64,000 nucleotides of DNA, taken from Flavonifractor sp. An10 (lineage in GTDB: Bacteria > Bacillota > Clostridia > Oscillospirales > Oscillospiraceae). This document shows positions 8,520-16,725 of this stretch, piece by piece. The position numbers and the translations under genes were made by a program. The stretch's first letter is position 1, and each line of letters begins with the position of its first letter. Where the stretch lies: assembly GCF_002161215.1 (NCBI RefSeq), contig NZ_NFMB01000002.1:124001-188000 (forward strand), written 5' to 3'. The notes beneath the pieces are model-generated. The model had not been told where the DNA came from, made no database searches, and was given only the letters and a program-made list of their open reading frames with translations.

Positions 8520-8598
8520 CGACCGTGACAGCTGTGACAGCTTTTCGGAGTGCGGAGGCGGTGTGTAAAACATCGTCACGGTCGTCACGGCTGTCACG
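8516..8598. repeat. GC-rich inverted repeat downstream of repA, element 1
   Basis: The left arm 8516-8541 is built of GTGAC-type units (CGTGACAGC, TGTGACAG). The right arm 8574-8598 is its approximate reverse complement (CGTCACGG, CGTCACGG, TGTCACGG). About 32 bases separate the arms. The repeated units look like iterons, and the place directly after repA recurs in all three elements. A replication origin is the simplest reading. Confidence 0.5.
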
Positions 8599-8965
8599 GG
8601 GAGCGGGGGCGAAAGTCAAGGGGGGCATACCTGCGGGTGGAGATTGCCGCAAGTCAATACAACCCGTACCCCTTGACTTTCGGCCCACGGAAAACACTTG
8701 CCGGGCGGTGGAAAGGCCCCTGGCCTTTCCACCCTGCCCAACGGCGAGTGACAAAGTTTAGGCGGGGTGCAGGGTGCCCTTTTCAAAGGGCGGCCCTGCT
8801 GGGGGAGGCAACCGCAGTTGCCGGGGGCAAAGCCCCCACACCACCCCGTAGGGCGCAAATGCGCTTTTGATGGCCGTCAGGCTGTCAAAAGTGCTTTTGC
8901 GTTACTTTCGCAGAAAGTAACAAAGGCTCGCCGCTTGCGCGGCGGAAAAGGGAGGAGGGATTGAT
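8599..8965. other. non-coding region before the relaxase, candidate oriT
   Basis: No protein gene is supported here. A 14-bp perfect inverted repeat (CGAAAGTCAAGGGG) pairs 8610-8623 with 8669-8682. A perfect hairpin GTTACTTTC-GCA-GAAAGTAAC lies at 8901-8921, followed by GC-rich sequence and the relaxase ribosome site. Hairpins just upstream of a MobV-type gene are where oriT normally lies, but I cannot name the nick site. Confidence 0.5.
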
Positions 8966-10153
8966 TTGAAAAGGACAATCAGCGCCATGGTGGGCCAAGG
9001 ATCGGTGAACCATAACAGTAGAAAATTCCACGCCAAGAACACTGACCCGGAACGCTCCCACTTGAATATAACCTACTGCCAGGAGAATATCAAGGCGGTG
9101 TACCATGAACTCTTTGACGAGGCTCTGGAACGGTACAACGCTAAACAAACCAGGGCCGACAGAAGGATAGAGGATTACTATGAGAAGATCCGCTCCGGCA
9201 AGCAGGAAAAGCCGTTCCATGAAATCATCCTGCAAGTGGGCAATCGAGATGATATGAGCGCCGACAGCGAGGAGGGACAGCTTGCGGCAGCGGTTTTGGA
9301 CGAGTACATGAAGGGCTTTCAAGAGCGCAACCCCCAACTCCGGGTGTTCTCTGCCCACCTCCACATGGACGAGGCTACGCCCCATCTGCACATTGACTTT
9401 GTACCATTCACCACCGGGAGCAAGCGAGGGCTGGACACGAGGGTATCTTTGAAACAGGCGTTAGCGGCCCAGGGTTTCCAGGGCGGCACCAGAGGGGACA
9501 CAGAGTGGAGCCAGTGGGTGCGCTCGGAAAAGGAGCAGCTTTCCCTGGTCATGGAGCGCCACGGGATTGAGTGGGAGGACAAAGGCACCCACGACAAGCA
9601 CTTGTCTGTGCTGGACTACAAGAAAGAGCAGCGGGCAAAGGAGATCGCCGTTCTGGAGACGGTCAAGGCGGAGAAAGAAAACCAGGTGGAGAGCCAGGAA
9701 CGGCGGCTCAAAGAACTTGCCCCGGCGGTGAAAAATATGGAGCGGTTGGCAGCGGATTTCTCCGCCAATCCGGAGGAGATTTTGCCGGAGCCGGGAACGC
9801 TGGAAACAGGCCGGGCCTACCGAGAGAAAAAGGCAAAGCCCCTGCTGGCCCAAATCGTCAAGGTGCTGCGCTCCCTGTATCTGGCCTATGTGGAGCTGCG
9901 GGGGAAATTTGAGCGTCTGCAAGGGGACTATGGCCGGGTGAGGGAGAGCAACATCCGCCTGTCTGATCGATTGCAGGAGGTCAAGTTGGAAAACAAGGCC
10001 ATGCGGCAAGTCTCCGCTGACTATGAGCGGGTCAAAAGGGCCTTTGGCCCAGAACAAGTGGACAGAATATTAGAGGCAGCTTACCAGCAGGAACATGCCG
10101 AAAAGGAACGGAAACGGGCCGCAAAGTCAAAAATTCGGATAGACGCACGATAA
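8966..10153 (+). CDS. mobV: MobV-family relaxase (Pre/Mob type)
   Basis: This 395-aa enzyme would nick one strand at oriT and lead it into a recipient cell through another element's secretion machinery. It has the MobV motifs: an N-terminal SAMVGQGSVNHNSR region, HNI-like strands, and the metal-binding HLHMDEATPHLHIDFVP (about 131-147). The C-terminal third is a long coiled coil. It uses a TTG start at 8966, 5 nt after a strong GGAGGAGGG site. It is the only relaxase seen in the three elements, so it could also serve elements 2 and 3 in trans if their origins match. Confidence 0.88.
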   Translation: MKRTISAMVGQGSVNHNSRKFHAKNTDPERSHLNITYCQENIKAVYHELFDEALERYNAKQTRADRRIEDYYEKIRSGKQEKPFHEIILQVGNRDDMSADSEEGQLAAAVLDEYMKGFQERNPQLRVFSAHLHMDEATPHLHIDFVPFTTGSKRGLDTRVSLKQALAAQGFQGGTRGDTEWSQWVRSEKEQLSLVMERHGIEWEDKGTHDKHLSVLDYKKEQRAKEIAVLETVKAEKENQVESQERRLKELAPAVKNMERLAADFSANPEEILPEPGTLETGRAYREKKAKPLLAQIVKVLRSLYLAYVELRGKFERLQGDYGRVRESNIRLSDRLQEVKLENKAMRQVSADYERVKRAFGPEQVDRILEAAYQQEHAEKERKRAAKSKIRIDAR

Positions 10154-10222
10154 TCACCAAAACCGGAGGGTATTCCAGTGAATACCCTCCGATTTTATTT
10201 GTGGAATCGGTAAAATGATTTC

Positions 10223-10251
10223 TTGTTTTTTAGAGCGTACTATGATATACT
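10223..10251 (+). promoter_or_regulatory. tet(W) promoter
   Basis: TTGTTT at 10223-10228 and TATACT at 10246-10251 are 17 bp apart, some 275 bp before the tet(W) start. This leaves a long leader that contains a short reading frame and several hairpins. Confidence 0.6.
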
Positions 10252-10283
10252 GCTATTATCCTGATTTGAGGAGTCTATCAAAT

Positions 10284-10307
10284 ATGCGGCAAGGTATTCT
10301 TAAATAA
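10284..10307 (+). CDS. tet(W) leader peptide
   Basis: A 7-codon reading frame, MRQGILK, follows GAGGAG at about 10268-10273. The end of the frame (10291-10304) can pair with 10366-10380 (AAGAATAC), so a ribosome stalled or slowed in the leader would change folding downstream. This is the usual logic of transcriptional attenuation in tet genes for ribosomal protection proteins. Confidence 0.55.
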   Translation: MRQGILK

Positions 10308-10457
10308 AATTTGATAATGGGCGCAAAAATGATTGCCCCTTGCAGGGGCTTGGTTTTTGTACCCAATTTTAAGAATACTTTTGCCTTTTTAGTAAATATC
10401 GTGACGGACCGCGGCTTATGTAAGTCGTGTATGTTTCTGTGTGTCCGAAGTCATGAT
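10308..10457 (+). promoter_or_regulatory. tet(W) leader RNA with alternative hairpins
   Basis: The leader contains a hairpin GCCCC-TTGCA-GGGGC followed by a T run at about 10336-10360, which looks like an early terminator. A strand at 10366-10380 is complementary to the leader-peptide region. The arrangement suggests that transcription ends early unless tetracycline slows translation of the leader. Confidence 0.55.
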
Positions 10458-10494
10458 CCCCAGCGGTAAAAGTATTAGCCGCTGGGGATTTTTG
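10458..10494 (+). terminator. terminator-like hairpin in the tet(W) leader
   Basis: CCCCAGCGG and CCGCTGGGG enclose a 12-base loop and are followed by ATTTTT. It stands only about 30 bp before the tet(W) start, so it must be overridden for expression and is probably the main attenuator. Confidence 0.75.
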
Positions 10495-10525
10495 CGCCCA
10501 TTCGGGCCTTGTATGGAGGATAGAC

Positions 10526-12445
10526 ATGAACATTATCAATATCGGGATTCTTGCCCATGTAGACGCTGGAAAGACGACCTTGACGGAGAGTCTGCTATAT
10601 GCCAGTGGAGCCATTTCAGAACCAGGGAGCGTCGAAAAAGGGACAACGAGGACGGACACCTTGTTTTTGGAGCGGCAGCGTGGGATTACCATTCAAGCGG
10701 CAGTCACTTCCTTCCAGTGGCACAGATGTAAAGTTAACATTGTGGATACGCCCGGCCACATGGATTTTTTGGCGGAGGTGTACCGCTCTTTGGCTGTTTT
10801 AGATGGGGCCATCTTGGTGATCTCCGCGAAAGATGGCGTGCAGGCCCAGACCCGTATTCTGTTCCATGCCCTGCGGAAAATGAACATTCCCACCGTTATC
10901 TTTATCAACAAGATCGACCAGGCTGGCGTTGATTTGCAGAGCGTGGTTCAGTCTGTTCGGGATAAGCTCTCCGCCGATATTATCATCAAGCAGACGGTGT
11001 CGCTGTCCCCGGAAATAGTCCTGGAGGAAAATACCGACATAGAAGCATGGGATGCGGTCATCGAAAATAACGATGCATTATTGGAAAAGTATATCGCAGG
11101 AGAACCAATCAGCCAGGAAAAACTTGCGCGGGAGGAACAGCGGCGGGTTCAAGAAGCCTCCCTGTTTCCGGTCTATCATGGCAGCGCCAAAAAGGGCCTT
11201 GGCATTCAACCGTTGATGGATGCGGTGACAGGACTGTTCCAACCGATTGGGGAACAGGGGAGCGCCGCCCTATGCGGCAGCGTTTTCAAGGTGGAGTATA
11301 CAGATTGCGGCCAGCGGCGTGTCTATCTACGGCTATACAGCGGAACGCTGCGCCTGCGGGATACGGTGGCCCTGGCCGGGAGAGAAAAGCTGAAAATCAC
11401 AGAGATGCGTATTCCATCCAAAGGGGAAATTGTTCGGACAGACACCGCTTATCCGGGTGAAATTGTTATCCTTCCCAGCGACAGCGTGAGGTTAAACGAT
11501 GTATTAGGGGACCCAACCCGGCTCCCTCGTAAAAGGTGGCGTGAGGACCCCCTCCCCATGCTGCGGACGTCGATTGCGCCGAAAACGGCAGCGCAAAGAG
11601 AACGGCTGCTGGACGCTCTTACGCAACTTGCGGATACTGACCCGCTTTTGCGCTGCGAGGTGGATTCCATCACCCATGAGATCATTCTTTCTTTTTTGGG
11701 CCGGGTGCAGTTGGAGGTTGTTTCCGCTTTGCTGTCGGAAAAATACAAGCTTGAAACAGTGGTAAAGGAACCCACCGTCATTTATATGGAGCGGCCGCTC
11801 AAAGCAGCCAGCCACACCATCCATATCGAGGTGCCGCCCAACCCGTTTTGGGCATCCATCGGACTGTCTGTTACACCACTCCCGCTTGGCTCCGGTGTAC
11901 AATACGAGAGCCGGGTTTCGCTGGGATACTTGAACCAGAGTTTTCAAAACGCTGTCAGGGATGGTATCCGTTACGGGCTGGAGCAGGGCTTGTTCGGCTG
12001 GAACGTAACGGACTGTAAGATTTGCTTTGAATACGGGCTTTATTACAGTCCAGTCAGCACGCCGGCGGACTTCCGCTCATTGGCCCCGATTGTATTGGAA
12101 CAGGCATTGAAGGAATCGGGGACGCAGCTGCTGGAACCTTATCTCTCCTTCACCCTCTATGCGCCCCAGGAATACCTTTCCAGGGCTTATCATGATGCAC
12201 CGAAATACTGTGCCACCATCGAAACGGCCCAGGTAAAAAAGGATGAAGTTGTCTTTACTGGCGAGATTCCCGCCCGCTGTATACAGGCATACCGTACTGA
12301 TCTGGCCTTTTACACCAACGGGCAGAGCGTATGCCTTACAGAGCTAAAAGGGTATCAGGCCGCTGTCGGCCAGCCGGTCATCCAGCCCCGCCGTCCAAAC
12401 AACCGCCTGGACAAGGTGCGCCATATGTTTCAGAAGGTAATGTAA
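10526..12445 (+). CDS. tet(W): tetracycline resistance ribosomal protection protein Tet(W)
   Basis: This 639-aa EF-G-like GTPase binds the ribosome and releases tetracycline. GTPase motifs are complete: [17 protein letters not shown] and NKID. The length and sequence ([20 protein letters not shown] at the start, MFQKVM at the end) match Tet(W) as I remember it, with only scattered differences. It is a passenger of element 1, placed after the relaxase, and its leader indicates attenuation control. The gene appears intact. Confidence 0.95.
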   Translation: MNIINIGILAHVDAGKTTLTESLLYASGAISEPGSVEKGTTRTDTLFLERQRGITIQAAVTSFQWHRCKVNIVDTPGHMDFLAEVYRSLAVLDGAILVISAKDGVQAQTRILFHALRKMNIPTVIFINKIDQAGVDLQSVVQSVRDKLSADIIIKQTVSLSPEIVLEENTDIEAWDAVIENNDALLEKYIAGEPISQEKLAREEQRRVQEASLFPVYHGSAKKGLGIQPLMDAVTGLFQPIGEQGSAALCGSVFKVEYTDCGQRRVYLRLYSGTLRLRDTVALAGREKLKITEMRIPSKGEIVRTDTAYPGEIVILPSDSVRLNDVLGDPTRLPRKRWREDPLPMLRTSIAPKTAAQRERLLDALTQLADTDPLLRCEVDSITHEIILSFLGRVQLEVVSALLSEKYKLETVVKEPTVIYMERPLKAASHTIHIEVPPNPFWASIGLSVTPLPLGSGVQYESRVSLGYLNQSFQNAVRDGIRYGLEQGLFGWNVTDCKICFEYGLYYSPVSTPADFRSLAPIVLEQALKESGTQLLEPYLSFTLYAPQEYLSRAYHDAPKYCATIETAQVKKDEVVFTGEIPARCIQAYRTDLAFYTNGQSVCLTELKGYQAAVGQPVIQPRRPNNRLDKVRHMFQKVM

Positions 12446-12495
12446 AGATACATAATCGTCAAGACGGCAACAATCAGAAGTTATGGAGGGTAACA

Positions 12496-13263
12496 ATGGA
12501 ATATCGTAAGGAAGATTTAATGGAAGCAAAAAAGCAAATTTTGGGAGTGGGAGAGAACATGGGAACAGAGGAAAGTAAAAAAATCTGGGAGGAGAACGCA
12601 CAATTTTGGGATAATGCAATGGGTGACGAATCTAATGAATTTCACAGAGAGGTAGTGCGTCCCAAAGTAACGGAACTTCTATCTCCTAATCCTGCGGATT
12701 ATATTTTGGATATTGCGTGTGGCAATGGAAATTATTCTTCGTATCTTGCACAAAGAGGCGCTTCGGTTGTCGCTTTTGATTACAGCAAAAAAATGATAGA
12801 ATTGGCTAAAAGACGGCAATCACAATATGCAAAACAAATTGAATTTTGTGTGGCGGATGCGACCAATAGAAAAAGTATATTAGAATTAAAAAGAAATCGA
12901 GCCTTTACGAAAGCAGTTTCTAATATGGCAATTATGGATATTACGGATATTGAACCACTTCTTATGGCTGTTTATGAACTGTTGCAGGAAAGCGGAATTT
13001 TTGTCTTTGCAACGCAACACCCTTGTTTTGTCACGTTGACTGAAAAATATATGACACCGCACAGTTACTATGATATAGCGATTGAAGGGCAACCGAAAGA
13101 GCAGATTTATTATCATCGTTCCATACAAGATATTTTTAACCTTTGTTTTAGAGCTGGATTTGTCATTGATGGATTTTATGAAGAATGTTTCAAAACCAAC
13201 AAAGAAATTCCTATGGTAATGATAGTAAGGCTTAAGAAGGTAAAACGTGATACCTTACAATAA
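12496..13263 (+). CDS. class I SAM-dependent methyltransferase
   Basis: This 255-aa protein has the Rossmann motif I DIACGNGNYSSYLA (about residue 80), an acidic residue after strand 2 (VAFDYS) and a motif IV-like region. The substrate cannot be read from the sequence; small-molecule methyltransferases of the UbiE/Methyltransf_11 type look closest. The ATG at 12496 has a good GGAGGG site. It begins about 50 bp after tet(W), probably on the same transcript. Its AT-rich composition differs sharply from tet(W), suggesting a separate origin. Confidence 0.75.
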   Translation: MEYRKEDLMEAKKQILGVGENMGTEESKKIWEENAQFWDNAMGDESNEFHREVVRPKVTELLSPNPADYILDIACGNGNYSSYLAQRGASVVAFDYSKKMIELAKRRQSQYAKQIEFCVADATNRKSILELKRNRAFTKAVSNMAIMDITDIEPLLMAVYELLQESGIFVFATQHPCFVTLTEKYMTPHSYYDIAIEGQPKEQIYYHRSIQDIFNLCFRAGFVIDGFYEECFKTNKEIPMVMIVRLKKVKRDTLQ

Positions 13264-13432
13264 ATTCAAGTTTGTCGGGTAAATAGCAAAGCCAGCCGAG
13301 CCAGCGGGCGGTCAAGATGAACGGGCTTCGCCCACCGTTGACAGCCCCGCCCGGTTTCGCAGTTAGGCAGTCAAGGAGCGACAGCAAGGAGTGCTGCCGC
13401 CCCGCACTATTATTCAGAGAGGGGGAATTTCC

Positions 13433-13513
13433 ATGACAGACCAGAAAGCCTATCAAGAATATATCCAGCGCAGGTACAACGCCTCTTGCAAGGCTGTTAT
13501 CCGCTGTGCCTGA
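13433..13513 (+). pseudogene. remnant of a transposon-type sigma factor or regulator gene
   Basis: A strong GGGGG site precedes a reading frame of 26 codons (MTDQKAYQEYIQRRYNASCK...) that stops early. The opening resembles the N-terminus of small sigma-70-like proteins found on conjugative transposons. I read it as the broken end of such a gene, carried along with tet(W) from a larger element. Confidence 0.45.
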
Positions 13514-13580
13514 CAGCGTCCGTCCGTGCCGGAATTATGTAGAGCTCCACATAATTCTGTTGTATTTCCCAGCCTTTTGT

Positions 13581-13597
13581 GATACTATTTTGATACT
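13581..13597 (+). promoter_or_regulatory. right arm-type integrase sites of element 1
   Basis: GATACT repeats start at 13581 and 13592 (11 bp apart), matching the left pair in sequence and period. The pair ends 102 bases before the next core copy, the same distance as in elements 2 and 3. Confidence 0.75.
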
Positions 13598-13631
13598 AAT
13601 AAACTTTACAGCCGAAAATAGCAGGTGGAAT

Positions 13632-13649
13632 ATTAACATATTTGCGAAA
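13632..13649 (+). repeat. 18-bp repeat of the element 1 operator region
   Basis: ATTAACATATTTGCGAAA occurs here and at 4100-4117, between the xis-int promoter and xis. Inside the right end it could be a second binding site for the element's repressor or excisionase. Confidence 0.55.
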
Positions 13650-13699
13650 GTTTTTCCTGCGAAATCACCTCAAATACACCCTACTATATCTGAATTTGC

Positions 13700-13710
13700 C
13701 GAGTGGGAAT
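13700..13710 (+). repeat. att core between elements 1 and 2 (copy 2 of 4)
   Basis: CGAGTGGGAAT followed by GATTTC. It is at once the right end of element 1 and the left end of element 2, as expected for successive integrations into the same site. Confidence 0.87.
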
Positions 13711-13770
13711 GATTTCAGAGACCCGGAAAAGCCTGATATGACTGGGTTTTTGAAGGGTTAAGGCCCTCCG

Positions 13771-13788
13771 TGGCAACGATTTGGCAAC
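13771..13788 (+). promoter_or_regulatory. left arm-type integrase sites of element 2
   Basis: TGGCAAC occurs at 13771 and 13782, 11 bp apart, starting 61 bp inside the core, the same geometry as in element 1 but with a different sequence. Confidence 0.75.
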
Positions 13789-13806
13789 ACTTTTTCATTA
13801 TTCATG

Positions 13807-13850
13807 AAAAGAGAGCTAACTGATTTTGATTAGTCAGTTAGCTCTCTTTT
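13807..13850. terminator. bidirectional terminator at left end of element 2
   Basis: A 17-bp perfect stem (AGAGAGCTAACTGA / TCAGTTAGCTCTCT) is flanked by A and T runs. It ends the leftward transcript of the adjacent gene. The inner CTAACTGA/TCAGTTAG is shared with the hairpin of element 3. Confidence 0.85.
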
Positions 13851-13854
13851 GCTT

Positions 13855-14607
13855 TTATATTTCACTCATTTTTATCGTTCCGTGTAATCCCACATTAATT
13901 TCATCGGTATAATTCCCTGTCTTACTAATCGTCTTATAGGCTGATACCAATGAGGATATTGCTACACCATAGTTCTTATTAGGCTTGCACATTAGAGATA
14001 CTCCCAAGGATATTTGGAAACACATACTCTCAATTTCTTTGAGTGACAAGTAATCTTCTGCATCAAGTTCTATTCTGCGTTCTTTAATTGAATTTGCTTC
14101 TGAAAGTAGCGTCAGTCCACTTGCAGACAAAATCAAAAACATTTTTTGAACTTTTTGAAGTTGTTCTGGCTGCATTTTCGATTGTTGTTCAAGAGAGTAT
14201 TTATCTTGCAAAGCCTTTAATCTTTCTTCGGCTTCTTCAAATGAGATTTTTTCTTTACCTGGATACTGTTGACCGGCATAGATCATGTATTGAAAGGATG
14301 AGTAGACCGCTGGGTCTTGGCTCCAATCAAAGTCATCATTTAGCCTTTGGTCAAACCAAAGAATACGTTCAATCATCATTTTTAGTTGGTCTTTAACTTC
14401 CCTAAAATATATGGCTCTTGCTTTTATTTTTCTTTCCTTTTCTTTCTTTAAAGCCGCCGATTCAAGAAAAACGGCCATAATTGCAGCTGCAATACCACTA
14501 CAGCCGATGCCAGATATAATTGTCAAAATATTATGATCCCAAATACAAGCTGGAATTAGAAGCAATAGTGAAATTATGATTGTCCAAATGTATATTTTTT
14601 TATTCAT
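13855..14607 (-). CDS. two-helix membrane protein, unknown function
   Basis: This 250-aa protein has two hydrophobic helices at the N-terminus (about 6-22 and 28-48), then a highly charged segment (AALKKEKERKIKAR) and a long helical cytoplasmic part with little recognisable sequence. It lies between the terminator and the XRE regulator and reads in the same direction as the latter, so it may be expressed from the integrated state. It is low in GC, unlike its neighbours. Elements 1 and 3 have no counterpart. A defence effector acting on the membrane is possible by topology, but nothing in the sequence proves it. Confidence 0.6.
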   Translation of the reverse strand: MNKKIYIWTIIISLLLLIPACIWDHNILTIISGIGCSGIAAAIMAVFLESAALKKEKERKIKARAIYFREVKDQLKMMIERILWFDQRLNDDFDWSQDPAVYSSFQYMIYAGQQYPGKEKISFEEAEERLKALQDKYSLEQQSKMQPEQLQKVQKMFLILSASGLTLLSEANSIKERRIELDAEDYLSLKEIESMCFQISLGVSLMCKPNKNYGVAISSLVSAYKTISKTGNYTDEINVGLHGTIKMSEI

Positions 14608-14623
14608 ATCCGCACCTATTCTT

Positions 14624-15151
14624 TCATTCGTGGATATCAGTTTTCAAAGATTCCATCCGAATATCGCTGAGTTCCTGCAAAGGCACCTTCGCCCAGCACT
14701 TGGTCTTGTCAAACTCCGGGTAGTGGTAGCGCCACTTGTCGTAATCCTCTTTGGTGATTTCGCCCGCCTCCAGCATGGCGGCGGCTTGCTGCCAGGAACA
14801 GAGCATCTCATGTAGCCGGGCGGCATCCTTGTTCTTCCGCACATCCACCTTCAAACAGACTTCTCCATCCATCTCGCTGATCTTGAGCCCGTAGTTATCC
14901 TCCAGGGTAAACAGGGTGTGCATCAGCCCCACATAGGAGTCTATGTCCGGGACGGAGAGCGCATGGGGAGAGACATCCAGTACCTGGGCTAGGGCAGCAG
15001 TCAGGTCTGCCTTTGGGGTTCTTGATCCTGTTTCATACTGCGCCAGGCGCACATCAGCGGACTTCTCCGGGAAGCCCAGCGCCATACCGAGATATTTCTG
15101 CGTCATCCCCCGCATGAGACGAAAAAAATGAATCCGTTCGCCAATCGCCAT
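14624..15151 (-). CDS. XRE-family repressor of element 2
   Basis: This 175-aa protein has a Cro/CI helix-turn-helix at about 5-60 (FRLMRGMTQKYLGMALGFPE ... LAQYETGSRTPK). About the first 105 residues are nearly identical to the element 3 regulator, whereas the element 1 regulator is only distantly similar. It should repress the rightward xis-int promoter through CTAAGCATA half-sites at 15199-15309. It would probably also recognise the operators of element 3. Confidence 0.82.
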   Translation of the reverse strand: MAIGERIHFFRLMRGMTQKYLGMALGFPEKSADVRLAQYETGSRTPKADLTAALAQVLDVSPHALSVPDIDSYVGLMHTLFTLEDNYGLKISEMDGEVCLKVDVRKNKDAARLHEMLCSWQQAAAMLEAGEITKEDYDKWRYHYPEFDKTKCWAKVPLQELSDIRMESLKTDIHE

Positions 15152-15198
15152 ATCATCAACTCCAATCGTTGGTTGTCCTTAGGAAAAGCGTAGCAGAA

Positions 15199-15309
15199 AT
15201 GCTTAGTAAAGTCAAGAGAATACTAAACAATTTTATTTAATTTATTTTCCGTACTACGATTGACACAAGCTATTATGCTTAGTATAATGACAATAGACTA
15301 AGCATAATA
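15199..15309 (+). promoter_or_regulatory. xis-int promoter and XRE operators, element 2
   Basis: A consensus promoter: TTGACA 15260-15265 and TATAAT 15283-15288, spacer 17 bp. A perfect 13-bp inverted repeat (TATTATGCTTAGT 15271-15283 and ACTAAGCATAATA 15297-15309) overlaps the -10 region. Another ATGCTTAGTA lies at 15199, near the leftward start. The repeated CTAAGCAT half-site is the likely target of the XRE protein. Confidence 0.8.
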
Positions 15310-15396
15310 GCTTAGAATCAATAAATAAAAAAGAACTGTCGCAAGCCCTGGTTATACATCCGGGAAAAAGTGGCGGACGAAAGTGAGGAGGCATTT

Positions 15397-15531
15397 ATGG
15401 AACACAATATCCATCCGCAGCAGCCATCAAAGAAGAAAGGGAGGTATTTTCAATGCAGGCACAAAACTTTATGCGCGTGGAGGAAGTGGCCCAGGAGCTG
15501 GGCATCTCCAAGTCCCACGCCTACAAGGTGA
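15397..15531 (+). CDS. leader peptide overlapping xis, element 2
   Basis: A 44-codon frame starts with MEHN and contains KKKGRY just before the xis start, then runs on inside xis in another frame and stops. It has a better ribosome site (GAGGAGG, 7 nt) than most genes here. Element 3 has the same arrangement with a related N-terminus (MKHN ... KKGRY). Its translation would sweep the xis start region and could tune excisionase synthesis. Whether the peptide itself matters is unknown. Confidence 0.4.
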   Translation: MEHNIHPQQPSKKKGRYFQCRHKTLCAWRKWPRSWASPSPTPTR

Positions 15532-15647
15532 TCCACAAGCTTAACGCTGAACTCCGGGACAAGGGATATCTGACCATCTCCGGGCGGGTCAATCGGAACT
15601 TTTTCATGGAGAAGTTTTGCTATGGCAAGACGGGAAAGGAGGGCTAA
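15453..15647 (+). CDS. xis: excisionase-like small HTH protein
   Basis: This 64-aa protein has VEEVAQELGISKSHAYKVIH, a helix-turn-helix, followed by the wing GRVNRNFF. It stands 2 bp before the integrase and is homologous to the xis genes of elements 1 and 3. It would bend the attachment DNA to favour excision. Its start lies inside the upstream leader frame, which suggests translational coupling. Confidence 0.77.
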   Translation: MQAQNFMRVEEVAQELGISKSHAYKVIHKLNAELRDKGYLTISGRVNRNFFMEKFCYGKTGKEG

Positions 15648-15649
15648 TC

Positions 15650-16723
15650 ATGGCGGTCTACAAAGAAGAAAAGACCAACACTTGGCGGGCGGTCTACCGC
15701 TACACGGACTGGAACGGTGAGCGCAAGCAGACCCAGAAGCGGGGCTTCAAGACCAAGCGGGAGGCGCAGGCCTGGGAGCGGGAACAGCTCAACAAGACCA
15801 GCGCTGATCTGGACATGACCTTCAAGAGTTTCGTGGACCTCTACACGGCGGATATGAAAACCCGGCTCAAGGAGAACACCTGGGCTACCAAGGACCACAT
15901 CATCCGTACTAAGCTGCTGCCCTACTTCGGCAGGCTGAAAATGTGTAACATCACCGCCCAGCAGATCATTACCTGGCAGAACGAGATGCTGAACCATAAG
16001 GACGAGAACGGCAAGCCCTACTCGCCGGTGTACCTGAAAACGGTCCACAATCAGCTCAGTGCCATCTTCAACCACGCGGTTCGGTACTACAACCTCCGGG
16101 AGAATCCCTGCAAGAAGGCGGGCAGCATGGGCAAAAAGAAAAACCGCGAGATGATGTTCTGGACCAAGGAGCAGTACCTGAAATTTGCCGAGGTGATGAT
16201 GGACAAGCCGTTGTCCTTCTATGCCTTTGAGATGCTCTACTGGTGCGGTATCCGAGAGGGGGAGCTGCTGGCCCTGACCCCGGCGGACTTTGACTTTGAG
16301 AAGCGCACCGTGTCCATCAACAAGTCCTATCAGCGGCTGAACGGCGAGGACCTGATTACCACTCCAAAGACGGAAAAGAGCAATCGGATTATTACCATGC
16401 CTCAGTTTCTGTCCGAGGAAATCCAGGATTACATCAAAATGCTTTACGGCATCGGGCCGGATGACCGGATGTTCACCGTCACCAAGAGTTATCTCCATAG
16501 GGAGATGGACCGGGGAGCCAAAGAAGCGGGAGTACCGCGTATCAGAATCCACGATATTCGTCACAGCGCAGTGTCACTTCTAATCGACATGGGGTTCTCT
16601 GCCACGGCCATCGCAGACCGGGTAGGCCATGAAAGCATCGACATCACCTATAACTACGCACACCTGTTTCCGTCCAAGCAGGCGGAAATGGCGGATAAAC
16701 TGAACATGGAAAGGGGCAATTAA
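15650..16723 (+). CDS. int: site-specific tyrosine integrase of element 2
   Basis: This 357-aa integrase has an AP2-like N-terminal arm-binding domain (about 1-50, TNTWRAVYRYTDWNGERKQT), a SAM-like core-binding domain (about 60-160), and a catalytic domain with Arg in CGIREGEL, HDIRH, GHESIDITYNYAH and the nucleophilic Tyr. All catalytic residues are present. It should recombine CGAGTGGGAAT at guaA with its circular attP, using TGGCAAC arm sites. The ATG at 15650 is preferred because it aligns with the homologues and directly follows xis. Confidence 0.92.
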   Translation: MAVYKEEKTNTWRAVYRYTDWNGERKQTQKRGFKTKREAQAWEREQLNKTSADLDMTFKSFVDLYTADMKTRLKENTWATKDHIIRTKLLPYFGRLKMCNITAQQIITWQNEMLNHKDENGKPYSPVYLKTVHNQLSAIFNHAVRYYNLRENPCKKAGSMGKKKNREMMFWTKEQYLKFAEVMMDKPLSFYAFEMLYWCGIREGELLALTPADFDFEKRTVSINKSYQRLNGEDLITTPKTEKSNRIITMPQFLSEEIQDYIKMLYGIGPDDRMFTVTKSYLHREMDRGAKEAGVPRIRIHDIRHSAVSLLIDMGFSATAIADRVGHESIDITYNYAHLFPSKQAEMADKLNMERGN

Positions 16724-16725
16724 AA

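Larger units (their letters stand above)
3227..13700 (+). mobile_element. Element 1: guaA-site integrative mobilizable element with tet(W)
   Basis: The element is bounded by CGAGTGGGAAT at 3226 and 13700 and by GATACT arm-site pairs inside each end. It has a leftward XRE regulator, excisionase, integrase, MobC-like protein, RepA-like ATPase, MobV relaxase, tet(W) and a methyltransferase. There are no conjugative transfer (type IV secretion) genes, so it is mobilizable rather than self-transmissible. An IS110-family insertion splits the integrase, so the element probably cannot excise by its own recombinase. Confidence 0.88.

Noticed and set aside
8516-8870. Two overlapping small frames (81 and 106 codons) after repA in element 1
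   Set aside because: They cover repeat and hairpin DNA, lack ribosome sites and have no counterpart in the other elements.
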